Below, piece by piece: positions 10,935 through 22,659 of a stretch of 60,356 bases of DNA (the stretch's first letter is position 1; every line of letters begins with the position of its first letter). The notes beneath the pieces were generated by a model. That model saw only the letters and a list, made by a program, of their open reading frames with translations. It ran no database searches and was not told where the DNA came from. The stretch is from Dimargaris cristalligena. Lineage: Eukaryota > Kickxellomycota > Dimargaritomycetes > Dimargaritales > Dimargaritaceae. The translations under genes and the position numbers were made by a program. Location: assembly GCA_027576995.1 (NCBI GenBank), contig JANBQC010000096.1, positions 1 to 60,356 of the forward strand, written 5' to 3'.

Positions 10935-13900
10935 GGTAGTGGTGGGGTTTTGGAGAGGAACTGGTCGAGATGAGGTTAGATGGGGCACTTTAAGAACAAA
11001 TAGTGCGGGAGTAGGGTGGTTAATAAAAATAGAGGAAGGAGTAGGGGACGGGGTTGAGTAAATGACTCGACCTAAGAGGGCTTTGGTTTAAGAAAGGAGA
11101 AGTGGGCAATGAAACCGACTGGTAAAAAGCTGGTGAAACCGAGATTAGACTGAGGCGGGTGAGCCAAAAAAGGGAAATAATATTTTTGGAGAAGCGGAAA
11201 TGAACGAACTATAGATGGAAAGGATAGTAGGGATAGGATAGATAAAGACGATACGGAAGAGACTTAGTTAGGGGTTCCTCCTAAAGGATTGATACTGTAA
11301 TTTAATGGGAGAGAGCGTATATGCGGATATGCAGATACTATAGAAGCAAAGAAAGGGGAAGAAAGGTAAGTAATACGTGTAATAATAAGTACAGACAGGC
11401 AAAAGAGATTATATGCGTGTGAAATACTTAATACCCAAATTGGCGCAATGGACAACAGCAGGATAAGTGAGAAGAGTTGGTTATAAACTAAAGGAGAATA
11501 TAATAAAGTAAAGTAAAGCCAAATAAAATAAAGTAAGCAGAGTAGGTGGAACTTAGAAAAAGGAGGGGAGGATGTGGGGTAGTTTTAAATGGCTGACACC
11601 GTAGACGGGCGAATGAAGAGGGGAGAGGGAGGGGGAGGGCGCACCACTCTCTGGGTTCATAATCTGTGACGACTATTTCGACTAAAATGGGTGGGAAAAG
11701 GGCCCGCCGCCGAGATTCGGAGCAAGATTTGCTAGGCCAATACGTAGCATAGAACAGCCCGCCGTATATTTCAATCGGATTTGGTTGGTTACAATACACC
11801 CCTGGCCCTCTCCCCCATACCAACGGCTTAAGCGAAAAAGTAGCCAATCCCGTCATCGTGTTACCTCTAGCCAGTGGCGCAACAGCTAGCCTAGGCGGTA
11901 TTCTGCTTAGAATAGAGAGGGAGGAATCCCCCCATGACTGGCGATGGAGATGATAGATGGTATTAGAGGAGAGGAGAAAAGGGGGGGGGGTACCCTGCAG
12001 CCTAAATGCGCATAGACGGTGGGGTGACTATAAGGGTAAAGGGCAAAGGGATGGTGTATGTGAATGTGCATGAATGGATTGCTCCTCCCCTGATATTCTA
12101 GAGATCCGGGCACGTGTGATGATGGGCTGGGACAACTCGCGCTGGTCCAACGTGCCTGGTAACTAACTAATTGCGCACGTTGGCACCATATTCGAGGAAA
12201 AGGGATACTCCCTCACCCAGCCTTGATAACCCAGGGTGTATAAACTAGTGGCGGACGAGGCGATCCTGCTGGATACCCCGTGCAAAGTACTCGGACATCG
12301 ATTGGTGAGTGGGGAAAGGGCCGTGCTTGCAGCGACGACCCTTTTCTTGTTGGCTATGCATGATTTTTTCTGGCGGGCTTCTGCTGGAGGGAGAACGGGA
12401 AAGAGAGAGAGCGCGAGTGAGACTGGGCCAAATTCTTCGACCCAATTAGTGTGCGCCCGGACCAATTTCCCATCTTAATTTGGTATTCCAGTCGGGGAAT
12501 TAACAGAGCCCCACCTGGAAGACGACGGCCCAATTAACCTGGGTCCCACGACCTGGCTGGGGAGCCTCCCCCCCTCTTTTGGATCATTGAGGTATTATCC
12601 GTCAATAAGCTGCTTCAGAAGGGTCGCCGTGAGTAAGAAAGACGCCCACTTCCATTGAAAATTACACCGTCTGGCTATACTCCGTGGCGATTGGAATAAA
12701 TCGGTGGCGTAGCGCGGGGGGTGTAAGTTTAGTGCGACGAAGGGGGTGGGAGCGGAGCCCAAAGGGGTGGATATGATGGTTGTACATTGGATATCAAGTA
12801 CGCAATTGGCGGATTCGTTAGCTTAGCCGCCGCCTTTACGATTGCCCTCTTCCCCACGGGGGTAGGACAAACGGGATGATTTCTGTTCAGTCTGCCGAGA
12901 AAACCACCCACCCGCACTGGTAGGTTTTACTTTAGGGAGGAGGGTGTCCCTCTTTTGCCTATTGCCCTCCACCGTCATCCCACAGCAACATACAGTCTAT
13001 ATTTTGGGGAGTCTGTGGTCCATTGGAGGGTATGGCTGGTCCATCTACCCTGTCCTATGTTTCTAGAACATTTCATGTATATATATAAATATATATAAAT
13101 ATAAAATATCGGGTGGGGGGAATGACGAAGGTATTTTTCCTCGGGATATATCTCCCCAAAAAAACCCATCCTTCTCCAATTGGGTCATCCCCATCTCTCG
13201 ATAAGAGTAAACGAGGTCTACTATAGTAATCAAGCAATCATCCTGGATGGGAAGAAACTCAGTTGCCCGAGTCTGTGGTTGTTGCATACAAACACACCCC
13301 GTGGCCAGATGACGAAGGTAAGGGGAGAGGGGTTTGAGGCATCCCGCTGCTAGCCAGCTATGCTATACGCACTACATGGAATTGGCCTATTTCTCGCCCC
13401 ACCCCTCCTCCATTTCTCTTTTCTCCTTTCGTTCTTTCCAAGGTTAGTTCCTGTTTTTCTATATATTTGATTATTGGTGATTAAACTTATTAATTTTTTC
13501 GCCATTCAGTCTGTCCTGGCTTGTCGCCTGACCCAGCTGTTCGTCGTATCCCGTGCCCCTCCCACCACTTGCTTACAAAATTAGCCGGGGCCTAGGTCAA
13601 CCACAGGTCTTTTATTTTTAAATTGGATACCCCCTACTGTAAGGTTCTTAAGAACGCTGAGCCGGTCAATCCAATCCCGGCCATCCCTTTAACCAGTAAG
13701 TCAGTATCTTCCAACTCTTCAACTGCCCGGATCCCTTGAGGTTTTATAGGGAGGGTTCGCTGGCGGCAGTGAAAACCATGCCTTTGATATATGGAAAAGG
13801 GTTAGGTAGGGGTGGCCCGGAATAAAGGGGTTGTTGTTCATCTCCGTTACCCTGCATAGTGGTGGGGTTGGCCCCAACTCTTCCACTCCAGTGGTTTGCG

Positions 13901-14695
13901 GGGAAGGTCAACGGCGCCGGATTCGTAATGGGCTAGACCTGCGCATACACCCTCACTCCGTCTTTTCCGCATATACCTATTTGGCCATGGCAGCTTTGAA
14001 GGCGAGGCCCTTTTTATCAGTAGCAGGCGGGGCGGGTCAGCTGCACTTCCTATTCTTCGCCCTTCACACCTCTCCGCTTTGTGTGTGGGGATATTAGGTC
14101 TGCGCCTCGTTTTTTTGAAGGCGGGCCAAGCCAATGTGTCTCTCTGTCTCTTCTCTATCGCTTAATATTAACTGACTGACTCAGTAGCCTGTTGGATTCT
14201 CAACTATCCCGCCCGGGCCGCCCACACTGTGCTTGGCGATTACCTCTATCATCCCACTCACACCCCTTCCCTTGTGTCCTCTCTGCACCGTCTCTTCTGT
14301 ACCCACCTATAGACCACACCTCCCAGCTCAAAGGGGTAACCTTTCTCCCCCCCCTTAAGTCACTGTATTTCACCCACTCGCCTCCGACCCGGATGGCGAA
14401 CCACTTCTTCACCCTTTATTCCATCTTTACTTTTATTCTCTTTCTAGCTGTAAGTTTATTTGTGATTCCTCCCGGCGGCGTGACCAGTGCTTTGCCTGCC
14501 CTCTTCGTTTCGTTTGTAATTTTCATCTTCACCTCCTACTCGTACTTTTACTCCGGTTTTCACGCCCCGACTCTAAGTGCCCTTCGCTTGACCCTTACTT
14601 CGCTCGTTCGCCCTATAGTCAAGTCTCTTGTTTGGCTCTGCCGAGTGACCTTCCGTTTCCTACGTGTCGCCGTTGCTTACTGCTTTCCACTTCCC
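10935..14695. other. 3.8 kb between MAF1 and BRO1, no convincing gene
   Basis: Several short frames with intron-like edges occur on the plus strand. Examples are 12490-12590 (reads EPHLEDDGPINLGPTTWLGS), about 12770-12880 (reads GYDGCTLDIKYAIGGFVSLA) and 13630-13695. I could not join them in phase or match them to a family. A 122-codon minus frame (11856-11488) is also unassigned. AT-rich repeats lie at 13076-13110. From 14192 the BRO1 frame is already open, but I treat that as leader. Confidence 0.4.
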
Positions 14696-17600
14696 ATGGC
14701 CGTACAAGTCCCCATGATCCAAGTGCCGTGGAAGCGGTGCGAGGAGGCTGACTGGGTATCTGCCCTCCGCCGCTACATTAGCACCATCCTTGAGCAGGAC
14801 CCCAACTCCTTCAATGACCAAATATACGCGCTGCACCGGCTGCGCCAAGACACCCGTGGCGTCAATATGGACTGCACCGGGAGGGACCTGCTCTATCGTT
14901 ACTTTTCCCAACTTGAATTACTCGACCTCCGGTTCCAGCTCGAGAAAAAACCCATCGACCTGAACTTCACCTGGTCCGACGTATTCGGCCGCAGCATAGT
15001 CACCCAACCCTCGCTGGCCTTTGAGAAGGCCTCCATCATTTTCAATATGGGCGCCATTCTGTCCAACCTCGGAACCTACCAGGACCGCTCGGAACCCGAT
15101 GGCTTGCGCAAGGCCAGCCACTATTTCATGTTCGCCGCTTCCATGATGCTGTTCATCAGCGAGAACTTCATCCATGCCCCTTCCATGGACCTCAACGCCA
15201 ATACCCTAAAGGTGCTCAAAGAGCTCATGCTGGCCCAGGGCCAGGAGTGCTTCCTAGAAAAGTGCCTGCAGGAACAAAAGAAGGATACCCTCATTGCCAA
15301 GATCGCCTACCAAACCGCCTGGATGTACACCAACGTGGTGGAGAGCATGACCGAGTGCCTTAAAGGCGGCGTCTTTGAGGAGCAATGGATGTCCGTGTGC
15401 CAGATCAAACAGAAATACTACCAGGCCTCCGCCCAGTACCACAAGGGCCTGGCCGCCGAGTCCGACGGTCGCTACGGCGAGGCCGTGTCTCGTCTGACCC
15501 TGGCCGAGACTCATACCGCCGAGGCCACCAAGCTGGTCCAGAGCTTCGTGCACGCCTTCGATCCCCATTCCCTTTACCCACTGCTTCCCGACACCCATAC
15601 GTGTTTGCACGACCTCGTTCTGACCATTCGGGAGTTGGTCAAGGAAAAATTGAACATGCTTTCCCGGGATAACGATATGATCTACCACGAGGCCGTGCCC
15701 AAAACCTCCATCCTCCCCCCCATTGACAAGATCTGCATGGTCAAGACCCAGCCCCTTAACGAAATGTACACCTCCCCCGGTGAACTGCAGCGCGTCGTGG
15801 GCGCCGATATATTCAGCCAGGTGGTGCCCATGCAGGTCCACGAGTCCGCCTCCGTATATGACGAGGAGAAGGCCAAGATAGTGCGTCAGTCCATCGACAA
15901 GTCGGACGCCGCCGATGCTGAAGTAGACTCGGCCTTCACCTTCATGCAGTTGCCCCAATCACTCGATAAATTCAAGAGCGGCGAGTCTAGTCTTGAACCT
16001 TCCCTAATGCAACTGGCCGACCCCCCTACCAATGTGCGCGAGTGGGCCCAACAGGTAGCCCAGGAGGAGGAGACTCACGGCGCCCTTCAGGATTTGATCG
16101 GTACCGTGGAGGGTTACCGGTCTCAGTTGCGCCAGAGCCTGGACGCCTCGGGGCTGGCCCTGGATGAGGAGCAGCGGGACTGCGAAAAGAATCGGGTGGA
16201 ATTCGGAGACCAGTGGACTCAGGCTCCCTCAGGCGGTCTAACCAAGTCATTCCGTAAGGATCTGCGCAGCCGCCGGGAATCTCTGGAGCAGGCCTTCGCC
16301 GCTGACAACGACACCCTAAATCGCTACCAACAGTTCCAGTCTCTGTTCTCGGTGCTGCGGTCCGGCTACCACGGTGATGAACTCGAATCGGCCTTCATCG
16401 AAATGGTGCACAATGGCCTCCGTAAGTGCAAAGCCAACCAGAAGGAAGACAGTGGTGGTACGCTGCTGGATATTGGGGAGCACGATGCGGTGGACTTGAC
16501 CGAACACGCCGAACATATCCAGCAAATCACTAACGAATTGACGAATCTCAAACGGGAGCGCCAAGGTATCCTGACTGAGATGAAGGAAATCGCCCGCTAC
16601 GATGATATCAGCCACATCCTACTGCTCAATCGCCGTAACAAGGAGCTCGAGCCCCAGATCTTCAAGAATGAGCTGGCGAAATATCCCCCGTACCAAGAAC
16701 AGCTTAGCCAGACCTTCGATCACCAACATAGCCTGATCCAGACCCTTTCGGAGTCATTCCGGACTCTAATGGAACTTCCCGAAGCCACCCGGATCCAGAA
16801 CGCGTGGGATATCGTAGAAACCCAACGGGACCGTCTTGTCCAGCAACTGGAGGACGCCCGCAACAACTACGACGACATCAAGCACAATGTCCAACAGGGC
16901 GTTAAGTTCTACACCAGCCTGTCTGCCTTGGTCAACGACTTGTCAGGGAAGATTCGCGCCTTTTGCAACCAACGCCGTGAAGAACGGGATCAACTCTCCA
17001 ACCGCCTTTTGACGGCCAAGCTAGAGACGGACCAGCAGGCCCTTCGGGCTCAGCTGGATAAGTTCAATCAGGCCCCCTCCGCCCCCAGCGGTGTGAATAT
17101 GGCTGGTGCCCGGGCAGTCCCGCCCCCGGGAGCTGAGGATGACAATGTGCGACTGCTGACCCAGCAGGCCGGCGTGCTTTCCCTCGAAGGGCGCAGTAGC
17201 CCCTACCAGGGCCCGGGTCGGTATGCCCTGATGACTCAGGAGCCCCTCCGGCGTCTCAGCGGCGGATTCAGCCCGTCGCAGTCACCCATTCAACCCACAG
17301 GGTCCCCGTCGCGACCCACGGCCGCCGCCAATGCCTCTACCTTGCCACCCATGGGCCCCCCATATGGCCGCCCGGGATACGGATCCGGTTCCCCCCTGCA
17401 CTACGCCAGTGCCGCTCTACCCCCCAAGAGCATGCATACGCTGGTCTCCCAGGCAGTCGATGGTGCCGCCCCCCCTGTGCCTCGCATTCCCTCGTGTCCT
17501 GAGACTTCGTCCACGGTTCCTTCCCAAGGCCCCAATGGAATTCCACCCTACCAGCCTTCGGCGCCCGACCTGGCTCCCCCGCAGCCCCACTTCCAACCCC

Positions 17601-20593
17601 AGCACCTCAGCCATGGGCCACCCATCAGTGGCCTGGAACTCTCGCCTGCCACCACAGTCGCCCCTTCCATTGGTGAACTTCTCCAGAAGTCCGAGGCTGG
17701 CTATCCCGATGGAGGCAATTCCCACCGCCTGGCGAATCTGTTTAAGGACTCGCCCTCTGAGAATGTGCCCGATATCTTCCGGCCCCACGGCGGGCCTCAT
17801 CCGTCGTCGAGCCTGGCGCAACCCCCCCCTCGCCAAACGGCCCCCTATATCAACAATCTGCCGGGACCTTTTGCCAAAGTGGAGGCCGGTTCTACCCCCT
17901 ATTATCTGCATCCGAGCACGATGGCCCCGTCGAGCCAGCCCGGAAGTGCCCCAAATGCTCCCGTGCCGCCCCTCCAAGCCGCGTCAGGGCCCTACCAAGG
18001 CAACGCTCCCCCTGCGGTTAATCCCTCTGGCCTTAACTCCCCTGCCACCTATTTCGCTGCCCAGATGCAGGGAGCCGGTCGACAGCAACTCCCAACGGCC
18101 TCCGAGGACAACAAAAAGCCGGCTGCCTATCCCTCTGGTGGCAATCCTACATCCCCAGCCGCCTATCCCTTCCCGCCTGTCGCGGCGACCCAGGCCCCAA
18201 GTCCCGATCGGAATCAATACGCGATGTCCCAGCAAACTGGGCATGGTTCACCTAAACCCCAGGACCCCCAGTCTCAGTTACGGTATGGCACCCTAGGAGG
18301 AGGAGTAGGTGCCGCCCCATTAAATCCAGGAGTGGTTCCGGCTACGTCCGCCCCATACGAGTATGGCCAATACCATCATTCCCCAGGGTACCAACATTCG
18401 CCTGGGGGAGCATCAGCCTTTTCCCCGACCAACCCCGCCACTAATTACGGCTCTACCCATCAGTCCGGGGCAGCCTTGGGTGGCCCGAATGTTAGGCCAA
18501 CCTCCCCGCCATCAATGGCTGGTCATCCCTACGGTAGTGGAGGCTACTACCAGACCGCCACGACAATGTCAATGGCCCCTCCCCAAGCCCCTACCTACAC
18601 GGGCTACGCCCCGCCAGGCACTTATAGCTCCCCAGGCCCCGCACCCGCCAGCTCCGCCCCGTATGTGTACCCCACCGGCACCAGTGCCGCCATGATTCCG
18701 GGGACTTCTGCCCCAGCCCCGCACTACCATATGACCGCCACCTCGGTTCCGCAAGGTAACCAGGCTGCATCATCGCCGCAGTTGACCCGACCTGCTTTGG
18801 GCACTACGGGCCTAGGCTCGCCCTCCCAGCAGCAATGGCAGCAGCCCAGTCACTCGAAGCCAACCGCTGCGGGATTTCCTGCGACCTCCCAGGCGGTCTA
18901 TCCGACGACTACTACCGCCCCTGCGTACCACCCAGCCCAAATGGTTTATAGTGCACCCCCTGCCTCGAGTTCCCAGACACCGTATACCCAGCCCCCCCAG
19001 CAGTCCACCTCGATGGCTAGCCATCCCCCGACCGGCTACTATCCCGCTGGACCTGGGGCAACCACTTCGTACCATGACCCGGCCCAAGTGCCCGGTGCCT
19101 ATTCGAAACCCATGACGCCAGCTTCGCTGACCCAAACCACGTCCTATTACACACCAGCCGTTGATCCTCACCGCCCGTCCACTTCCACTTACCCTCCGGC
19201 CCCGGGTCACCCCGTTTCCCATGCGACGGTCACTACCATGGCTATGGGCCATACTTCGACTCCGTACACTGCCCCCCCAGCCCCTACCCTTAATCACCCC
19301 GGTTCATTCCATATGGCCCAGTCTCCGCACATGGTAGGGAATCATCCGATTAGCCATCCTCCTCAACACCATCACCAGCAACAGCAGCAGCAACAACAGC
19401 CGCCGCAGCTACAGCCCGGTATGGGATTCAACTATATGCAGCAGCACCCAGGTGTCGGGTCGATGGGCTCCCCCCAGCCACCACTTCAACAACAGTTGCC
19501 TCCCCAACAGGCCCACCAGCACCATCACCACCAACCCCAGCCCCAGCAGCAACACCAACAACAACAACCTGCGCATAATATTGGATTCGGCGCTCCACCG
19601 GCCGGTTTCAACCCCATGGGGGCTTATACAGTCCCATCCCAGGCCACTAGCTCCGCTTCGTACCCACCGACCCAGCCTGGTATTGGGTTCCAATATGCTG
19701 CTGTCCCCCAAACTACGCAGGTATCTGGACACCATCATGCCCAGAGTCCTATGGTGGTATTCATTCCATCCGCCAGTGGGGTGCCTAGCGGCCACCCGTA
19801 CTCCTATCCGACTAGTGGTCCAACCGGACTGTCAGGTTATGGGTCACCAACCCAGCAAACTGCCCCCCTCTACCAATCCGGACCCCCTGGTCAGGTTCAG
19901 CACCCCGACCTCGGGTTCGCACACCCCGGCCAGGCTACAACAGCCCAACAGCAACCCACGAATCTACCGCCTCAGCAGCTCCAGGCCCCGCCGCCGGCCC
20001 AATATACCGGCCAGAATCCGACCCTGAACCAGGGTGGATACCAACATCTTCAACAGCAGCAGCAACTGCAACAGCCGCCCTCAGCTAATAATATGGGCCA
20101 GCCTGCTGCCCCTGTATATCAGCAACCTCCGGGGCCTAATCAAGGGTATGCTAATCACAATCCTGCCTTACAGCCGCAACAGCAGATGCTCTACCAATTG
20201 CCTCTTCAGCCTCAGCAGCAACAACAGCAACCTCAGCAGCAGCAGCAACAGCAACAACCTCAACTGCATCATTCGTACAATGCTCAGCCCCAGGCTATGA
20301 TGACTCACGCCCCTGCCCAGGGAATGGTGGGCCAAGGGCCCTATTCGGCTTCGGCCCACCAGTCTTATCCGAACCAGCACTTCCAGCAGGCTACATCCCC
20401 AGGACAGGGCGGTCACCAACACCCGCTCCAGCAGCAACCTCCGGCCCAGCAGCAGCAACAACCACCACCACAACAACAGCAATACGCTCAGCACCCCCAG
20501 GCCCATTCTGGAGCAGCTTACCCTAGTGGCCAATCTACGACCCCTGCTAATCCCCAGGTACAGTACCGTGAGGGCGGTAATTTAATGGATTAG
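14696..20593 (+). CDS. BRO1: BRO1-domain ESCRT-associated protein with giant Pro/Gln-rich tail (1965 aa)
   Basis: Single-exon gene of the BRO1/ALIX family, which acts on endosomes with ESCRT-III and recruits the ubiquitin hydrolase Doa4 in yeast. The BRO1 domain covers residues ~1-385. It begins VPMIQVPWKRCEEADWVSAL and contains GRDLLYRYFSQLELLDLRF and SLAFEKASIIFNMGAILSNL, closer to Bro1 than to Rim20/PalA. A coiled V-type region spans ~435-800. The remaining ~1150 residues are low complexity, rich in P, Q, G, S, H and Y with CAG/CAA-encoded Gln runs near the end. Yeast Bro1 and human ALIX are about 850 residues, so this tail is exceptional. The start is set by homology and by cttcccATGG; the frame is open for 168 further codons upstream (from 14192) with hydrophobic stretches. 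Confidence 0.93.
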   Translation: MAVQVPMIQVPWKRCEEADWVSALRRYISTILEQDPNSFNDQIYALHRLRQDTRGVNMDCTGRDLLYRYFSQLELLDLRFQLEKKPIDLNFTWSDVFGRSIVTQPSLAFEKASIIFNMGAILSNLGTYQDRSEPDGLRKASHYFMFAASMMLFISENFIHAPSMDLNANTLKVLKELMLAQGQECFLEKCLQEQKKDTLIAKIAYQTAWMYTNVVESMTECLKGGVFEEQWMSVCQIKQKYYQASAQYHKGLAAESDGRYGEAVSRLTLAETHTAEATKLVQSFVHAFDPHSLYPLLPDTHTCLHDLVLTIRELVKEKLNMLSRDNDMIYHEAVPKTSILPPIDKICMVKTQPLNEMYTSPGELQRVVGADIFSQVVPMQVHESASVYDEEKAKIVRQSIDKSDAADAEVDSAFTFMQLPQSLDKFKSGESSLEPSLMQLADPPTNVREWAQQVAQEEETHGALQDLIGTVEGYRSQLRQSLDASGLALDEEQRDCEKNRVEFGDQWTQAPSGGLTKSFRKDLRSRRESLEQAFAADNDTLNRYQQFQSLFSVLRSGYHGDELESAFIEMVHNGLRKCKANQKEDSGGTLLDIGEHDAVDLTEHAEHIQQITNELTNLKRERQGILTEMKEIARYDDISHILLLNRRNKELEPQIFKNELAKYPPYQEQLSQTFDHQHSLIQTLSESFRTLMELPEATRIQNAWDIVETQRDRLVQQLEDARNNYDDIKHNVQQGVKFYTSLSALVNDLSGKIRAFCNQRREERDQLSNRLLTAKLETDQQALRAQLDKFNQAPSAPSGVNMAGARAVPPPGAEDDNVRLLTQQAGVLSLEGRSSPYQGPGRYALMTQEPLRRLSGGFSPSQSPIQPTGSPSRPTAAANASTLPPMGPPYGRPGYGSGSPLHYASAALPPKSMHTLVSQAVDGAAPPVPRIPSCPETSSTVPSQGPNGIPPYQPSAPDLAPPQPHFQPQHLSHGPPISGLELSPATTVAPSIGELLQKSEAGYPDGGNSHRLANLFKDSPSENVPDIFRPHGGPHPSSSLAQPPPRQTAPYINNLPGPFAKVEAGSTPYYLHPSTMAPSSQPGSAPNAPVPPLQAASGPYQGNAPPAVNPSGLNSPATYFAAQMQGAGRQQLPTASEDNKKPAAYPSGGNPTSPAAYPFPPVAATQAPSPDRNQYAMSQQTGHGSPKPQDPQSQLRYGTLGGGVGAAPLNPGVVPATSAPYEYGQYHHSPGYQHSPGGASAFSPTNPATNYGSTHQSGAALGGPNVRPTSPPSMAGHPYGSGGYYQTATTMSMAPPQAPTYTGYAPPGTYSSPGPAPASSAPYVYPTGTSAAMIPGTSAPAPHYHMTATSVPQGNQAASSPQLTRPALGTTGLGSPSQQQWQQPSHSKPTAAGFPATSQAVYPTTTTAPAYHPAQMVYSAPPASSSQTPYTQPPQQSTSMASHPPTGYYPAGPGATTSYHDPAQVPGAYSKPMTPASLTQTTSYYTPAVDPHRPSTSTYPPAPGHPVSHATVTTMAMGHTSTPYTAPPAPTLNHPGSFHMAQSPHMVGNHPISHPPQHHHQQQQQQQQPPQLQPGMGFNYMQQHPGVGSMGSPQPPLQQQLPPQQAHQHHHHQPQPQQQHQQQQPAHNIGFGAPPAGFNPMGAYTVPSQATSSASYPPTQPGIGFQYAAVPQTTQVSGHHHAQSPMVVFIPSASGVPSGHPYSYPTSGPTGLSGYGSPTQQTAPLYQSGPPGQVQHPDLGFAHPGQATTAQQQPTNLPPQQLQAPPPAQYTGQNPTLNQGGYQHLQQQQQLQQPPSANNMGQPAAPVYQQPPGPNQGYANHNPALQPQQQMLYQLPLQPQQQQQQPQQQQQQQQPQLHHSYNAQPQAMMTHAPAQGMVGQGPYSASAHQSYPNQHFQQATSPGQGGHQHPLQQQPPAQQQQQPPPQQQQYAQHPQAHSGAAYPSGQSTTPANPQVQYREGGNLMD
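19375..20500 (+). repeat. Gln-coding CAG/CAA tracts in the BRO1 tail
   Basis: Clusters of CAG/CAA codons encode Gln runs, for example near 19377-19400, 19545-19567, 20050-20075, 20210-20255 and 20450-20480. They are mixed with His codons. CAG and CAA are interspersed, so these are impure tracts. Confidence 0.8.
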
Positions 20594-22659
20594 AGGGGTA
20601 TCTGCGACAGCCTCGATTTGAGATGGACAAACGTCTATCTTTGAATCTATATACATATTGTCTAGTATATATATATATATATATGAATATATTATGCGGT
20701 CAATATCGCACTACCCCGCGTTCCTTTCATCTACAGCTTCCCATTGTTTTATCCACCCAGTTTTCGTCCTTGTCAATTCCGCCCCAATATCTTCATATTC
20801 AATGAGTCCATTTCGGGCATATACATGAATGTTGAAGCGCTGCTTCTGGCTTCTGCCCGACTCCCTGAGGATGTCGAATCGGATGCTTAGCGACCTCAAT
20901 TTTAGTTTTATTTCGTTTCAGGGCTACTTCTCTCTTTATTTCATTATTTTTTTTAGAGACCGCCTTGCTGTATATGCATAGATGGTTCCTTATCTTTTAC
21001 TTTTCCGTAAATCTCTCTCTACAGGTTTTTATCGTTTGGTTCCCCCCTGCTTCTGTATCATGCCGTTGCCTTGGCTGTACTGCCCCGGTATTATATTTGG
21101 TATTATTCTACTTACATCCTTCCACATTCTCCTATTCTCTGGTTACTGTTCAACAGTACATGTTATAATTATGTATGGCCTTAGGCTTAAACAAAATAAA
21201 GGTATTCCCATATACCCTATTCCACAATGTAGCAACCGGTGTGGTTGAATTGTAATGGCTAAGGTTGAACCGGGAGAAGATACTCTGTATATTTGATTTT
21301 AATGTGTGTAGTTGAACCGGGCTAGTAGTAATATTCTGCCAGTTTGTTAATTCGGGTCTTCGTTAGAAATACTTGAAATGGTTTTACTGGGAATGGGGGC
21401 CGGGTTCAAATAAATCCCATAGTTATGGCAGACAACCTATATATTAAACCTTCAGGCATTATTCCAGGTATTCAAAGCTGCTTGTGGGGGTAAACATGGA
21501 TGGTCCTATTTCGCCATGTAAACCAATAATTTGGTGGTTGGGCCAAACTTCTTGGGCTGCACCTAATTACGTTTTATACTCTTTTATACAGCTGGCAACC
21601 CATACACTGCTCAACCACGGGTTTGTAAAGATAGAGCCGAATCCGCAACTTTCAGGCAGAACCTTAGGGGGCTAGTTTCATGAAGTATGTTGAATGTTAG
21701 TGTCAAGGACATGGGAATGGGGAAACATACGGCCCGTAATCTGGGGGGTGAATACGGACATGCTACTTTGGATAGATACTGTGTTCCATTCCGGTGGATA
21801 CATTTAATTGCCGAGTCTATAGGAAGTACGATTGCTATATATATATATATATATGAATTAATTGACCCAATTCTGGGTTCAGTTATCAATAAAACCTAAC
21901 CAATAATTTATTTAGGTGCGGCCTCATATTGGCACAAATATCCTGTTCCGTTAGATCCGCGAGACCAAGTTCCGAACACCTATTTTTATATTTTATTTTT
22001 TGCAGCGGGAGACTCCTTGGGAATAGTTGGGACTATATCTCATTCGACTGACATTTTGAGTGCTATTCACTTCTGTAGGGGGAGAGGGGTGTCGATTGGC
22101 AGTCCTAACTTATGGATACTAAACTTATGAAGTGGCCGGGTATAGTAGTATTAAATGGGAAGGGGCTTCAGCCGTTTACTCGAAGTGGGGGTGGGGAGTA
22201 TTATCTATTCGCTCACGGCTGTTTTTTTTTGTACTTCTTTAACTAATGGTCGGGAAGGTTGAGTATACGAGCGAAATGCGGCACCGAATAATAATTTCGA
22301 ATAAAAATAAATAAAATATGATAATAAAATAGGCCTATATTTTAATCATTAAACAAGTTTAAAGAGTCTAGAACAGTTGGCCGGATATGATACTATGCGG
22401 TTGGGACAGGTGAAGGTCACCTATAGGGGCATTTGGATGGAGATACGTCTTTTATTATATGGCAGTAATGGTAAGAGAAGCTGTTGAAATGCCCGACTAA
22501 AGATGGAACGGCATTTCATATAGATGTACATGGAATATAGAGAAAAGGTCGTGTTATAGATGCAGTCAATGCTAAAAGGTTGGCGATAAATAGGCGTAAG
22601 GCAAAGTACGTGAAGTGGGCATATCAAATACCCCCTTTAACCGGCAGTAGGGGGTACAG
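20594..22659. other. Intergenic, BRO1 3' region
   Basis: Mostly AT-rich. Contains TA runs at about 20668-20684 and 21836-21854 and the decayed 5S copy at 21915. AATAAA-type signals occur near 21190 and 21890. No protein gene supported. Confidence 0.5.
21915..22033 (+). pseudogene. Degenerate 5S rRNA-like sequence
   Basis: It shares GCGGCC-TCATATT, CCGTTAGATCCGCGA and CCTTGGGAATAGTTGG with the intact 5S at 28795, in the same order. The middle is replaced by a T/A-rich stretch and the 3' end cannot close helix I. This reads as a dead 5S copy or a 5S-derived retroposed fragment. Confidence 0.6.

Noticed and set aside
11488..11856. 122-codon minus-strand frame upstream of MAF1
   Set aside because: No family, composition shifts to pyrimidine-rich low complexity in the second half, and no supporting start context.
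15254..15958. Long antisense frames across BRO1
   Set aside because: They shadow the conserved BRO1 coding strand; their Gly/Val/Leu-rich content is a mirror of its codon use.
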